Below are positions 16,679 to 25,455 of a stretch of DNA of 62,255 nt, piece after piece. The DNA is from Methylophilus sp. (GTDB lineage Bacteria > Pseudomonadota > Gammaproteobacteria > Burkholderiales > Methylophilaceae): NCBI RefSeq assembly GCF_008015755.1, contig NZ_SSGF01000004.1, forward strand, positions 1-62,255, written 5' to 3'. The stretch's first letter is position 1. Every line of letters begins with the position of its first letter. The position numbers and the translations under genes were made by a program. Under the pieces are notes generated by a model. That model was not told the origin of the DNA. It did no database searches and was given only the letters and a program-made list of their open reading frames with translations.

Positions 16679-17404
16679 ATGCAAATACCCTTGGGAAATT
16701 ATGTCGTTCGTGTACGCTGGCTGGTGGTATGTGTCATGGTAGTCGCCATTTGGGGCTGTGTGCGGCTCGGCTTGTGGCAATGGCACAAGGCAGCGCAGAA
16801 GCAAGAAATTACGCGTGCTTTGATGCATCACGGCGCGGTGATTCAGCCACCGCCGCCAGCACTGGATGCCCCTGATACTGTGGCAGCGTTACATTTACAA
16901 ACGGTAGAATTCAAGGGGCATTATTTGCCGCAATATGCTTTTTTTCTTGATAACCAGGTTGAGCAGGGGCAGGCCGGGTTTCATGTCATCACTCCTTTTT
17001 TACTCAGCGATCAGCAGCACGTCATTTGGGTCAACCGCGGTTGGCTGGCAGGCTTTGCCGATCATCAACAAACTCCTGAGATTGCAACCTCGCAAGCCGA
17101 GCAAGTGATTCAGGGCTTGTTTTGGCAGCAAACAAAAGTAGGCTACAGGCTGGATAAACCAGGCCAGACCTGGCAGCCGGTGCAGCCTGTGATTGACTTT
17201 ACTTATTTACGCCAGCATGTGCCGTATGTGTTTCCCGATGTGATTCTCAAGCTAGACCCTGCCGCGGCAGATGGTTACCTGCGGCATTGGGATGTGCCTG
17301 CCGGGCAAGTAGAGAAGCATCTCAGTTATGCTTACCAGTGGTTTGGCTTTGCCGTGGCAAGTGTAGTGATCGGTTTGACTCAAATGGTGGAGAAACGGGC
17401 GTGA
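16679..17404 (+). CDS. SURF1 family cytochrome oxidase assembly protein
   Basis: This 241-residue protein has two terminal membrane helices (about 12-30 and 215-235) flanking a periplasmic domain. Family features are GLWQWHKAAQK after the first helix, VNRGWLAG in the middle, and HLSYAYQWFGFAVA before the last helix. SURF1 proteins help insert heme a into subunit I. It overlaps the SCO-like gene by four bases, so the two are probably translated together. Confidence 0.93.
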   Translation: MQIPLGNYVVRVRWLVVCVMVVAIWGCVRLGLWQWHKAAQKQEITRALMHHGAVIQPPPPALDAPDTVAALHLQTVEFKGHYLPQYAFFLDNQVEQGQAGFHVITPFLLSDQQHVIWVNRGWLAGFADHQQTPEIATSQAEQVIQGLFWQQTKVGYRLDKPGQTWQPVQPVIDFTYLRQHVPYVFPDVILKLDPAAADGYLRHWDVPAGQVEKHLSYAYQWFGFAVASVVIGLTQMVEKRA

Positions 17405-18027
17405 ATATGACCCATGAAGAAACAAATGCTTTGGCAGCGCTCGACCAGGCGCAGCAGCGTAAAGGTCGCATGATTTTTTTACTGCTGGCGGTATTTTTTA
17501 CCGTGCCATTATTGGTGGTAGTGGCCATGATTAAATTTGACTGGCGACCTACTGGCAAGAGTTATGGTGAGTTGATTCAGCCGCCGGTGTCTATGGCGCA
17601 CACGACGCATTGGGTCAGCGACCAGCAGCAGGCATTACCGGCATTTTGGCAGGATAAATGGAATATTGCCCTGATTGCGCGCGAGTGTGATCCTGCCTGT
17701 ATGCAGCGTTTGTATGACATGCGGCAGATTTATGTTTCGTTATATAAAGACATGATACGCGTGCAGCGCGTGTTGATTACCCAGCAGGCCGATACGACAG
17801 CCATTCGTGCCCGCTACCCAGATTTGCTGATTATTAATGGTGAGTCTGAGCAGGTATCAGCATTGGGCAGCATGCTGAGTGGCGGTGGGCAAAACACCTT
17901 AGACGCACACCGGGTTTACTTTATTGATCCACTTGGCAATGTGATGATGCAGTATGGCCCCGAGCTGGAAGCAAAGTGGATACGCAAAGACTTAGTTAAA
18001 TTGTTAAAGGCTTCGTGGGCAGGGTAG
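17401..18027 (+). CDS. SCO1/SenC-like membrane-anchored thioredoxin-fold protein
   Basis: The GTG at 17401 has GGAG eight bases upstream and overlaps the SURF1 stop; an ATG six bases later is an alternative. The 208-residue product has one helix (about 24-44) and a periplasmic domain with CDPAC (Cys96, Cys100), which is the CxxxC copper site of SCO proteins. His170 before VYFIDPLGN fits the third SCO ligand. Overall similarity to classical SCO is weak, so a divergent CuA chaperone or thiol reductant is my inference. Position between SURF1 and ctaA supports an oxidase role. Confidence 0.72.
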   Translation: MNMTHEETNALAALDQAQQRKGRMIFLLLAVFFTVPLLVVVAMIKFDWRPTGKSYGELIQPPVSMAHTTHWVSDQQQALPAFWQDKWNIALIARECDPACMQRLYDMRQIYVSLYKDMIRVQRVLITQQADTTAIRARYPDLLIINGESEQVSALGSMLSGGGQNTLDAHRVYFIDPLGNVMMQYGPELEAKWIRKDLVKLLKASWAG

Positions 18028-18030
18028 GGC

Positions 18031-19005
18031 ATGTTTAAAGTATTAAGTATATTGGCCGCAATCGTGGCTTTTTGTGTGGTGGTGCTGGGCTCTTACGTGC
18101 GGCTGTCAGATGCCGGTTTGGGCTGCCCGGATTGGCCAGGCTGTTATGGCGCATTGACCGTGCCACAGAGTGAGTCGGCGATCCAGTCTGCGCAGCAGGC
18201 TTATCCTGACAAACCGGTAGAACATGCCAAAGCCTGGAAAGAAATGGCACATCGCTATCTGGCAGGGAGCCTCGGGTTGCTAGTATTAGCATTGGCTGTG
18301 CTGGCATATCGTCATCGGCAAACAATTAAAACGCCCTGGCAGTTATCGGCGGGCTTGGTGGTGTTGATTGTGATGCAGGCGCTGCTCGGTATGTGGACGG
18401 TGACTTTATTGCTCAAACCGGTGGTGGTGACCCTGCATTTGCTGGGCGGCATGACCACGCTGGCATTGTTGAGCTGGATAGCGTTTCGCCATGGCAGCGA
18501 GCAGCAGATCGCCTTGCCAGCCTGTCAGCAGCGCTGGTTGCAGCTGGCGCTCGTGGTGTGGATGGCGCAGGTGTTACTGGGTGGCTGGACCAGTAGTAAC
18601 TATGCCGCTTTGGCGTGTACCGATTTTCCAACTTGCCATGGCCTGTGGTGGCCAGACATGGACATCGGCGAAGCATTTCATCTGACGCGTGCGTTGGGCG
18701 AAAGTCGCGATGGCGGGCAGTTGCATTTGAATGCGCTGACAGCTATCCAATGGATACATCGGCTGGGCGCCCTGGTGGTGCTGGGCTGGATGTTGGTGAG
18801 CGTGAGATTTTTGCTACAACGACCGGCCTCTAAGCGTTTGGCTTGGGGGTTGCTAGTCATTGTGCTTTGCCAGGTAGCGATTGGGATTAGTAACTTGCTG
18901 TTGCAATTGCCATTGGTGCTGGCGGTGTTGCATAACGCCGGGGCCGCATTATTGGGCGTGTGGCTGGTCGCCATTCACGCCAGAGTATCAAAAGCATCGT
19001 ATTAA
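18031..19005 (+). CDS. ctaA: Heme A synthase (COX15/CtaA)
   Basis: This 324-residue, eight-helix membrane protein oxidises heme O to heme A. Typical segments are GSYVRLSDAGLGCPDWPGCYG near the N-terminus, AHRYLAGSLGL and LHLLGGMTTLALLSW with heme-ligand histidines, and the second half repeat with WIHRLGALVVLGWM and LHNAGAALLG. It starts three bases after the SCO-like gene and is followed by ctaB, so heme O and heme A synthesis are co-transcribed. Confidence 0.96.
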   Translation: MFKVLSILAAIVAFCVVVLGSYVRLSDAGLGCPDWPGCYGALTVPQSESAIQSAQQAYPDKPVEHAKAWKEMAHRYLAGSLGLLVLALAVLAYRHRQTIKTPWQLSAGLVVLIVMQALLGMWTVTLLLKPVVVTLHLLGGMTTLALLSWIAFRHGSEQQIALPACQQRWLQLALVVWMAQVLLGGWTSSNYAALACTDFPTCHGLWWPDMDIGEAFHLTRALGESRDGGQLHLNALTAIQWIHRLGALVVLGWMLVSVRFLLQRPASKRLAWGLLVIVLCQVAIGISNLLLQLPLVLAVLHNAGAALLGVWLVAIHARVSKASY

Positions 19006-19037
19006 AACGTCATATTAAAAAGTAGGGGGAGTATCGT

Positions 19038-19934
19038 ATGCAAGCAACCTGGATGACACAATTGGCGACAGCCAGCATGAGCGCGCGAAGTTTTTATGCG
19101 CTATGTAAACCGCGCGTGACAGCCTTGATCGTTTTTACTGCGATTATAGGCATGTTCATGGCGACGCCGGGCATGGTGCCACTGTCGGTGCTGCTGGCAG
19201 CTACGGTGGGCATTGCTTTTGCCTCAGGCGCAGCCGCGGCCTTTAACTGCCTCATCGAGCATAAGATTGACGCCATGATGGCGCGCACCCGTGCGCGGCC
19301 ATTGCCGACTGGCCAATTATCTCAGATGGAAACATTACTGTTTGCCAGTGTGCTCGGCGGTATCGGTCTCAGTATTTTGTATTACTGGGTCAACCCGCTC
19401 ACCATGTGGCTCACACTGGGCACCTTTGTCGGCTATGCGGTGATCTATACTGTGTTTCTAAAACCTGCCACCCCAATGAATATTGTGATTGGTGGCGCGT
19501 CTGGTGCTATGCCACCCATTTTGGGCTGGGCTGCCGTGAACAATACCGTGTCGCCAGAGGCACTGGTCATGTTCCTGATTATCTTCGCCTGGACGCCGCC
19601 GCATTTCTGGGCGCTGGCCTTATATCGCCGCGAAGAATATGCCAAAGTCGGCATGCCGATGTTGCCGGTGACGCATGGTGAGCAATTCACTTTGCTGCAC
19701 ATCGTGTTGTACACCATTATCCTGGTGGTTGTGTCTATGATGCCGTATGGCCTGGGCATGAGTGGCTGGCTGTACCTGGCATCGGCTGCTGTATTGAATA
19801 GTATTTTTATGTACTATGTGGTCAGCCTCTATCGCCACTACTCAGACGCGCTGGCTAAAACCACCTTTAAGTATTCCATTCTTTATCTGAGCCTGATTTT
19901 TGCCTTTTTGTTGCTGGATCATTACTTGATCTAA
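19038..19934 (+). CDS. ctaB: Protoheme IX farnesyltransferase (heme O synthase)
   Basis: This 298-residue member of the UbiA prenyltransferase family adds a farnesyl group to heme B, giving heme O for CtaA. The aspartate-rich polyprenyl site is degenerate in the COX10 manner ([23 protein letters not shown]). A later [27 protein letters not shown] segment is diagnostic. Nine hydrophobic segments are expected. It has AGGGGGAG upstream and ends the oxidase region before a hairpin terminator. Confidence 0.97.
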   Translation: MQATWMTQLATASMSARSFYALCKPRVTALIVFTAIIGMFMATPGMVPLSVLLAATVGIAFASGAAAAFNCLIEHKIDAMMARTRARPLPTGQLSQMETLLFASVLGGIGLSILYYWVNPLTMWLTLGTFVGYAVIYTVFLKPATPMNIVIGGASGAMPPILGWAAVNNTVSPEALVMFLIIFAWTPPHFWALALYRREEYAKVGMPMLPVTHGEQFTLLHIVLYTIILVVVSMMPYGLGMSGWLYLASAAVLNSIFMYYVVSLYRHYSDALAKTTFKYSILYLSLIFAFLLLDHYLI

Positions 19935-19951
19935 GTGCGGTTGGAGCCATC

Positions 19952-19979
19952 AGGGTGCGCTAAGGCGCGCCCTTTTTTT
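19952..19979 (+). terminator. Terminator after ctaB
   Basis: AGGGTGCGC, TAAG loop, GCGCGCCCT with one mismatch, then seven T: a rho-independent terminator for the SURF1-ctaB transcript. Confidence 0.8.
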
Positions 19980-19999
19980 GCTTAAATGGCTGGTGAGTA

Positions 20000-21568
20000 T
20001 CAATGTTTGGTTTCGCTGGGCATCAGGCGATGCACCCGTTGATGGGCTGACTGTTGATAGATCTGCTCTAGCAAGACGCTAAACATGGCGGGTTTGCCGT
20101 GTAAAAAGCCCTGAATAAAATCACAATTAATCACCTTGAGGATGTTCTCCTGGCGGGCATTTTCCACGCCTTCGGCAATCAGCTTGATATTGAGCTCATG
20201 CGCCATCTGAATGATGGACCGACACAGAATAAAGTCATAATTATCGACCTCCAGGTTTTTTATAAACGACTTGTCTATTTTGACGTAGTCGATTTGATAT
20301 TTTTTGAGGTAGCCGAGCGCCGAGTAGCCGGTGCCAAAATCATCTATCGACAGCTTGATGCCAGCTTGTCTGACGGTTTTTAACGTGTCTTGGGTGACTC
20401 TGGAGGGTTCCAGCAACAGGCCTTCAGTAATCTCAAAGCAAAAGCGCTCGCAAGGGATGTTGGAGTGTTGCAAGCGTTTGATAAAGGCCATCAGGTGTTG
20501 CGGATGCGCAAATTGCACTGGCGAAATATTGAGGCTGATTTGTGTGCCCTGCAGGCGCAGCAGGTCAATCGCCGACAAATCGTGTAATACCTCATCAAAA
20601 ATCCATTTGCCTATGTCGATAATGACACCAGACTCTTCTGCCAGTGGAATAAACACATCGGGTGGAATCGTGCCGCGTGTCGGATGTTGCCAGCGGATTA
20701 ACGCTTCAGCTTTAATCAGGCACAGGTCTTGCAGCCGGTAAATGGGTTGGTAGACCAGGTGCAGCTCGCCATTGGCGACTGCCGAGCGCAAGTCATGTGT
20801 GAGTGAAATGCGGTCGCGGATCGCGCTCTGCATGGTTTGCGTAAAAAACTGGTATTGGTTTTTGCCCGCGCGTTTGGCGGCATACAATGCCTGGTCGGCA
20901 AACATCATCAGTTCTTCGCCAGACTTGCTGTGGTCAGGAAAAATAGCAATGCCGATGCTGGCCGTGACAAAATATTGATTGTTTTCAATGTAGAACGGCG
21001 AGCGGATGGTGTCTACAATTTTGGCGCCAATCTCATGTAGCATCTGCATGTTTTGCAATTTGGGAATCACTACCACAAACTCATCGCCGCCCAGTTTGGC
21101 CGTGGTGGTGCCGCTGCGCGCACAAGACTGGATGCGCAACGCGGCATTTTGCAGTAAACGATCGCCCACCGCATGGCCTGCAATATCATTCACATCTTTA
21201 AAACCGTCGAGGTCTATCAGCAATAATCCCAAGGGTTGTTGTGATTGCTGACAGTCTGCGATGGCTTCTTCCAGGCACTTTTGCAACAGATAGCGGTTAG
21301 GCAGTTGTGTGAGGTAATCGTAATTGGCCTGGCGCCAGAGTTGCTGGCGAATATCTGCTTCTCTGCGTTGGACGCGTTGATAAAAGCGCCAGAATTGATA
21401 CAACAGTAATCCGCCCACCATCAAAATAGCCGTGATGCCTATATGATTAAAGGTGCTGGTATAAGCGGTGTTGGCTACACTCACCGAGGTGGCAGAGGCC
21501 GTTTGATGTACTAGCGCCGCAATGATTATCATCAGCTTGCTGGCCAGTGTGTTCATGTCGGTATTCAT
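20000..21568 (-). CDS. GGDEF-EAL domain cyclic di-GMP protein
   Basis: From ATG 21568 (GGAA nine bases upstream) the product has about 522 residues. It has a signal-like N-terminus, one membrane helix (about residues 35-53), a GGDEF domain with an intact GGDEF active site (KLGGDEFVVV), and an EAL domain with EAL intact (KAEALIRWQHP), DDFGTGYSAL and KLIAEGVE. Both synthesis and hydrolysis motifs for cyclic di-GMP are complete, so it may do either. There is no extracytoplasmic sensor of note. A start at 21637 would add 23 residues of poor quality. Confidence 0.9.
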   Translation of the reverse strand: MNTDMNTLASKLMIIIAALVHQTASATSVSVANTAYTSTFNHIGITAILMVGGLLLYQFWRFYQRVQRREADIRQQLWRQANYDYLTQLPNRYLLQKCLEEAIADCQQSQQPLGLLLIDLDGFKDVNDIAGHAVGDRLLQNAALRIQSCARSGTTTAKLGGDEFVVVIPKLQNMQMLHEIGAKIVDTIRSPFYIENNQYFVTASIGIAIFPDHSKSGEELMMFADQALYAAKRAGKNQYQFFTQTMQSAIRDRISLTHDLRSAVANGELHLVYQPIYRLQDLCLIKAEALIRWQHPTRGTIPPDVFIPLAEESGVIIDIGKWIFDEVLHDLSAIDLLRLQGTQISLNISPVQFAHPQHLMAFIKRLQHSNIPCERFCFEITEGLLLEPSRVTQDTLKTVRQAGIKLSIDDFGTGYSALGYLKKYQIDYVKIDKSFIKNLEVDNYDFILCRSIIQMAHELNIKLIAEGVENARQENILKVINCDFIQGFLHGKPAMFSVLLEQIYQQSAHQRVHRLMPSETKH

Positions 21569-21702
21569 GCCATTGGGTTCCGGTAATCGCAGATCAGTGG
21601 GGCCTTGCCTACGTGCTATATGCGGTAGGTAAAACAAGGGCTAACTCAATTAACGGCAGAATATAAAGAAACTTTAGTGCAGATTTGAACAATCATAAAA
21701 AA

Positions 21703-21729
21703 ATCGCCAGTGGCAGTGCCACCGGCGAT
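21703..21729 (-). terminator. Terminator after psiF-like gene
   Basis: A 13-base stem ATCGCCAGTGGCA pairs with TGCCACCGGCGAT with one mismatch; on the minus strand it is followed by a run of seven T. It lies just beyond the end of the PsiF-like gene. Confidence 0.8.
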
Positions 21730-21753
21730 CTGGGTGCAGCATGTTGGCTGTGG

Positions 21754-22041
21754 TTATTTGGCTGACAAACAGGTTTTCATAAACGCTTTGCGCTCATCAC
21801 CTGCGAGGGCTTTGGTTTTAGCGTCAGCGTTACAGGTTTTCATTTTGTTTTGTTGGGCAGTCAAGCCAGCGCTGGCACCGTCAGCGGACAAACAGGTTTT
21901 CATGAACGCTTTGCGCTCGTCACCAGCCAGGGCTTTGGTTTTAGCATCCGCATTACAGGTTTTCATTTTTTCTTGCTGCGGGCCCGCGTTGGCAGAAATA
22001 CAGACGCAAGACAACAACAAGGCAATCACCAGTTTATTCAT
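21754..22041 (-). CDS. PsiF repeat periplasmic protein
   Basis: From ATG 22041 (GGAG six bases upstream) the product has 95 residues: a signal peptide ending SANA, then two near-identical copies of the PsiF repeat (MKTCNADAKTKALAGDERKAFMKTCLS). The PsiF family is named after an E. coli phosphate-starvation-induced gene; its function is unknown. Each repeat carries two cysteines, suggesting disulfides in the periplasm. The two copies are very similar in DNA too, pointing to a recent internal duplication. Confidence 0.9.
   Translation of the reverse strand: MNKLVIALLLSCVCISANAGPQQEKMKTCNADAKTKALAGDERKAFMKTCLSADGASAGLTAQQNKMKTCNADAKTKALAGDERKAFMKTCLSAK
21764..21968. repeat. Tandem 82-bp repeat inside the psiF-like gene
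   Basis: Copies at 21764-21845 and 21887-21968 are offset by 123 bases (41 codons) and differ at about seven positions by eye. They encode the two PsiF repeats. Confidence 0.85.
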
Positions 22042-22147
22042 GAAAGTCTCCAAACAAAAAAATAAGTATTTTTCGAATTCAGGCTGCCGGTTAGCAGGCC
22101 CGTGTTTGGCATTGTGACATACCGCTAAACGCTTGGGGGGAATAAAA

Positions 22148-22170
22148 AAGCCCGGAACATTTCCGGGCTT
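22148..22170 (-). terminator. Terminator after sugar dehydrogenase gene
   Basis: AAGCCCGGAA, CAT loop, TTCCGGGCTT: a 10-bp perfect stem followed on the minus strand by a T run. Confidence 0.9.
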
Positions 22171-22179
22171 GTTGAGGGC

Positions 22180-24120
22180 TTAATGCACAGGCACCGAGTG
22201 TAGTGTGCCCGCTTTCATATCAGGGATCAGCAACGATTTGCCATCGGCTGACAAGCTGATATCCGCCGCCGATTGATAGCCTTGAATGATGCGTTGTGGC
22301 GTGGCTTTAGGCTCAGTCAGTTGCCAGACGTTACCGCCAGCCCAGTCACTGACATACAGCAGGCCGTTGGCATCTCTGACCAGGCCATCAGCACCGCCAA
22401 AGCCTTGATTGAGCAAGGTGACGCTGGTTTTTTTAGCGCCGATGTGCACGCTGAACAATTTACCCGTGCCAAAGTCAGCCACCAGCAAACGGTCCGGGCC
22501 ATCCATCAGCAAACCATTCGGACGTTTGATGCCGGCTTTGGCTTTAAGCACTTGCGTGACTTTGCCTGCTGGCGAGAGTTTGAAAATACCGGCGCCATTG
22601 CCTTGCTCGTCGCCGCTGTCAGACACATACACATTGCCCAGGCCATCGATTTCAATATCATTTAAAAACACTGGTTTTTGCGGGAAAGCGCTGGCCGCTG
22701 CAAACACCGTTTGTGAGCCGCTATTGGCATCAATACGGACGACGCGGTCCATATCGGCCACGTACAACTGACCATCAAACAGATCCAGGCCTTTGGGGTC
22801 GTTGAGGCCATCGGCTAAAGTGGTGCGTGTGCCGTCGGCGGCAATGCGGGTGATTTTGCCATCGCCCAGTTTGCCAAACTCACCAATTTCGGACACATAA
22901 GTCACCCCTGCAGGCGTGACAAACACAGACTCAGGCATGACAAACCCGCTCAAGGTGTTGGCCTCAGTAGTTGCGGCCGCCGCAGGGAGTGTTTTGCCAT
23001 CGTAGCTGACACGGTAAATTACACCGTTATAGTCGTCAGACACTAGTAAAGAGCCATCCGGCAATTGCAGTACGTCGGTTGGGCGGCCCCAGACTTCCCC
23101 TTCTGCGCTCAGCCAGCCATCAATAAACGGCTTGGTTTCCTTGACTTGGTGTTGCGCGTCAAATACCACGCGTACCAGCTGGTAACCTACTGGCACTTTG
23201 CGGTTCCATGAACCGTGTTGGGCAATCACGGCATTGCCTTGATACTCAGCCGGGAACTGTTTGCCGGTATAAAACTTAAAGCCCAGGTTTGCGCTGTGTG
23301 CCTGAAACTCAGCGACAGGCTTGGTGACTTCTGCAGGCGGCGTTTTGTTTTTCCAGTTCGGGTCGCGCGCATCACCACCGGCATAATAAGGAAAGCCAAA
23401 ATGCAAACCGGCTTTAGGCGCGGCGTTTAGCTCATCATGTGGGATATCGGCACCCAATAAGTCTACGCCGTTATCGGTGAAAAACAGGGTGTTGGTGCCA
23501 GGTTGAAAGTCCATGCCGACTGAGTTGCGCACGCCTTTGGCGAAGGTTTCCACTTGGCTGCCGTCAGGATTCATGCGGATAATCGAGGCCTCAATGCCGA
23601 CCGGGTCACAAATGTTGCACGGTGCACCCAGGGTGACGTACAGCTTGTTGTCTGGGCCCGCCGCCAGATAGCGCCAACCGTGGTGTGCCTTATCGGGCAA
23701 TTTGTCGTAAATGACTTCACGCATGGCTTTAAATGGCAGGGTTAAATCGAAATCGGGGGCGGCATAACGCGTGATGCGATGTTGCTCTGCCACATATAAA
23801 TGACCATCGACCATGGCCACGCCATTGCCTACCTTCAGGTCATCCAGAATAGTGACCACCTGGTCAGCTTTGTGGTCTTTGTTTTTATCAACCACGGCAT
23901 AGACTTTGTTACCGCGCGTGCCGACGTACACATTACCGTTGGTGCCCAACGCCATTTGGCGCGCACCGGGCACTTCTGCATACACTTCGACATGAAAGCC
24001 TTCAGGCACATGCAGTTTGCCTAAATTGGCGCGCACATCATTCATATCTGCCCAGGCAGCGGTGGTCATTGTGGCAAACATGGCGCTGACCAGACCGGTG
24101 ATCAGTGGATTCTTTTTCAT
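22180..24120 (-). CDS. Secreted PQQ-type sugar (sorbosone) dehydrogenase with second beta-propeller
   Basis: ATG 24120 follows a purine-rich AAAGGG. The 646-residue product has a signal peptide ending AWA. The first propeller (about residues 30-390) resembles the soluble aldose/sorbosone dehydrogenase family, with GWRYLAAGPDNKLYVTLG, MNPDGSQVETFAKGVRNSVGMDF, TDNGVD and QHGSWNR. The second (about 400-646) is SMP-30/NHL-like, with repeated LYVAD, VYVSDSG and LLVADFG blades. The first propeller would oxidise a sugar or aldehyde using PQQ in the periplasm, which is plausible in a methylotroph that makes PQQ. The second could act as a lactonase on the product. The substrate is unknown. Confidence 0.8.
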   Translation of the reverse strand: MKKNPLITGLVSAMFATMTTAAWADMNDVRANLGKLHVPEGFHVEVYAEVPGARQMALGTNGNVYVGTRGNKVYAVVDKNKDHKADQVVTILDDLKVGNGVAMVDGHLYVAEQHRITRYAAPDFDLTLPFKAMREVIYDKLPDKAHHGWRYLAAGPDNKLYVTLGAPCNICDPVGIEASIIRMNPDGSQVETFAKGVRNSVGMDFQPGTNTLFFTDNGVDLLGADIPHDELNAAPKAGLHFGFPYYAGGDARDPNWKNKTPPAEVTKPVAEFQAHSANLGFKFYTGKQFPAEYQGNAVIAQHGSWNRKVPVGYQLVRVVFDAQHQVKETKPFIDGWLSAEGEVWGRPTDVLQLPDGSLLVSDDYNGVIYRVSYDGKTLPAAAATTEANTLSGFVMPESVFVTPAGVTYVSEIGEFGKLGDGKITRIAADGTRTTLADGLNDPKGLDLFDGQLYVADMDRVVRIDANSGSQTVFAAASAFPQKPVFLNDIEIDGLGNVYVSDSGDEQGNGAGIFKLSPAGKVTQVLKAKAGIKRPNGLLMDGPDRLLVADFGTGKLFSVHIGAKKTSVTLLNQGFGGADGLVRDANGLLYVSDWAGGNVWQLTEPKATPQRIIQGYQSAADISLSADGKSLLIPDMKAGTLHSVPVH

Positions 24121-24272
24121 GAATATCCCTTTCTCCAAAAGAATTGCAATCAATCCAATTACAATAAGGCCAGTGTATGCAGTTGCCGTCATCGTGAAAA
24201 GTTAAAAAATATGAAATGATTGCCTAATACTATCCTGAAGGTGATTTTTATTGCTGATTAGGCGTAATATAA

Positions 24273-25271
24273 ATGCCTAATTATTTTAATCGCACTCATA
24301 TTATGAATAATAACGAATGCTGGCATGCGCATGACAAAGACCGCACGATTACGTTGATTTCAGCCCTGACGCCGACGGAGGGCTTTACCCTGACCGCGCT
24401 GGATGGCGTCAAACTTATGCGCTGGAACCGTGCTATCCCGCGTAGCCCGGTGTTTTATGAGCCCAGTATTGTGTTTGTTTGCCAGGGTCGCAAAGTGGGC
24501 TATCTGGGCGGTGAAGTCTATCAATATAATCCGCAGCAGTTTCTTATTTTGTCGGTGCCGTTGCCGTTTGAAAGCGAAACCATTGGCTCAGCCGAAGAGC
24601 CCTTACTGGCCATCTCTATACGCATCAATCTGTCTATGGTGTCTGAGCTGTTGTTAAGTGTCGCGCATGATGCACCCATGAATATCAATGGCAGAAGCGG
24701 CATCAGTTCTACGCCTTTGGATAAGCAACTGTCGAATGCCGTGGTGCGTTTGCTGGAATGTTTGCAGTCCAAGGTCGAGGCTTCTGTGCTCGGTCAGTCG
24801 ATTATCCGCGAGATTCATTACCGCATCTTGCAGTCTTCGCAGGCGTCGGCCATTCTGGCCGCCCACAGCACGCACAACAATATGGGCAAAATCAGCAAGG
24901 CGTTACGCCTGATTCATGCCGAGTATGCCAATGAGCTCAATGTCGACACGCTGGCGGCGGTGTCTGCCATGAGCGTGCCGTCTTTTCATGCTGCGTTCAG
25001 AGACGTGACAGCGACTTCACCGATTCAATATTTGAAGAAAACACGCTTACACAAAGCGCGCTTGCTCATGGTACAAGACGGCATTAATGCGACCTTGGCT
25101 GCCACCAAAGTCGGCTACGAGAGTGCCTCGCAATTTAGCCGTGAGTTCAAACGCATGTTTGGCAAAAGTCCGATGGAAGAAGTCAGTGCCGTGCGTAGCG
25201 CGTTGATCACCTCGCCCGGTGAGTTTGTGGCCAGCCAGCGGGTTGACCAGTATGTGACTGTGCAACAATAA
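24273..25271 (+). CDS. AraC-family regulator with AraC_N domain (YqhC-like)
   Basis: This 332-residue protein has an N-terminal AraC_N-type cupin region (RSPVFYEPSIVFVCQGRKVGYLGG, QFLILSVPLPFES) and two C-terminal helix-turn-helix units (VDTLAAVSAMSVPSFHAAFRDVT and ATLAATKVGYESASQFSREFKRMFGKSP). This is the architecture of YqhC, which in E. coli responds to aldehydes and activates yqhD. The start may instead be ATG 24303. The dehydrogenase gene directly downstream (185 bases) is the obvious target. It is divergent from the sugar dehydrogenase gene. Confidence 0.85.
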   Translation: MPNYFNRTHIMNNNECWHAHDKDRTITLISALTPTEGFTLTALDGVKLMRWNRAIPRSPVFYEPSIVFVCQGRKVGYLGGEVYQYNPQQFLILSVPLPFESETIGSAEEPLLAISIRINLSMVSELLLSVAHDAPMNINGRSGISSTPLDKQLSNAVVRLLECLQSKVEASVLGQSIIREIHYRILQSSQASAILAAHSTHNNMGKISKALRLIHAEYANELNVDTLAAVSAMSVPSFHAAFRDVTATSPIQYLKKTRLHKARLLMVQDGINATLAATKVGYESASQFSREFKRMFGKSPMEEVSAVRSALITSPGEFVASQRVDQYVTVQQ

Positions 25272-25401
25272 TCTCGCCATTGTGACAATTTATGGGTGGG
25301 TTTCTGTATCAAATAGGCCAGTATCACAGAGGATTAGGCAAGCATTTGATAAAAGCAGGCAAGCACTTTTAGGCCAGTCTTGTTTAGACTGTTTAGCGAT
25401 A

Positions 25402-25423
25402 CAGTGGCACGGTTTTGCCACTG
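25402..25423. promoter_or_regulatory. Inverted repeat upstream of the alcohol dehydrogenase gene
   Basis: CAGTGGCA, six bases, TGCCACTG: a perfect 8-bp dyad ending 32 bases before the start codon. It could bind the AraC regulator encoded upstream or form an RNA hairpin. Confidence 0.4.
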
Positions 25424-25455
25424 CTTAACACGTAACAACAAATGATGGAGATGCT

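Noticed and set aside
21764..21968. CRISPR-like repeats
   Set aside because: Only two copies, in frame and encoding the PsiF repeat; no spacers and no cas genes.
25404..25418. Possible sigma-54 promoter TGGCACGGTTTTGC before adh
   Set aside because: The GG and GC pairs are separated by nine rather than ten bases, which normally abolishes sigma-54 recognition; the sequence is better read as a palindrome.
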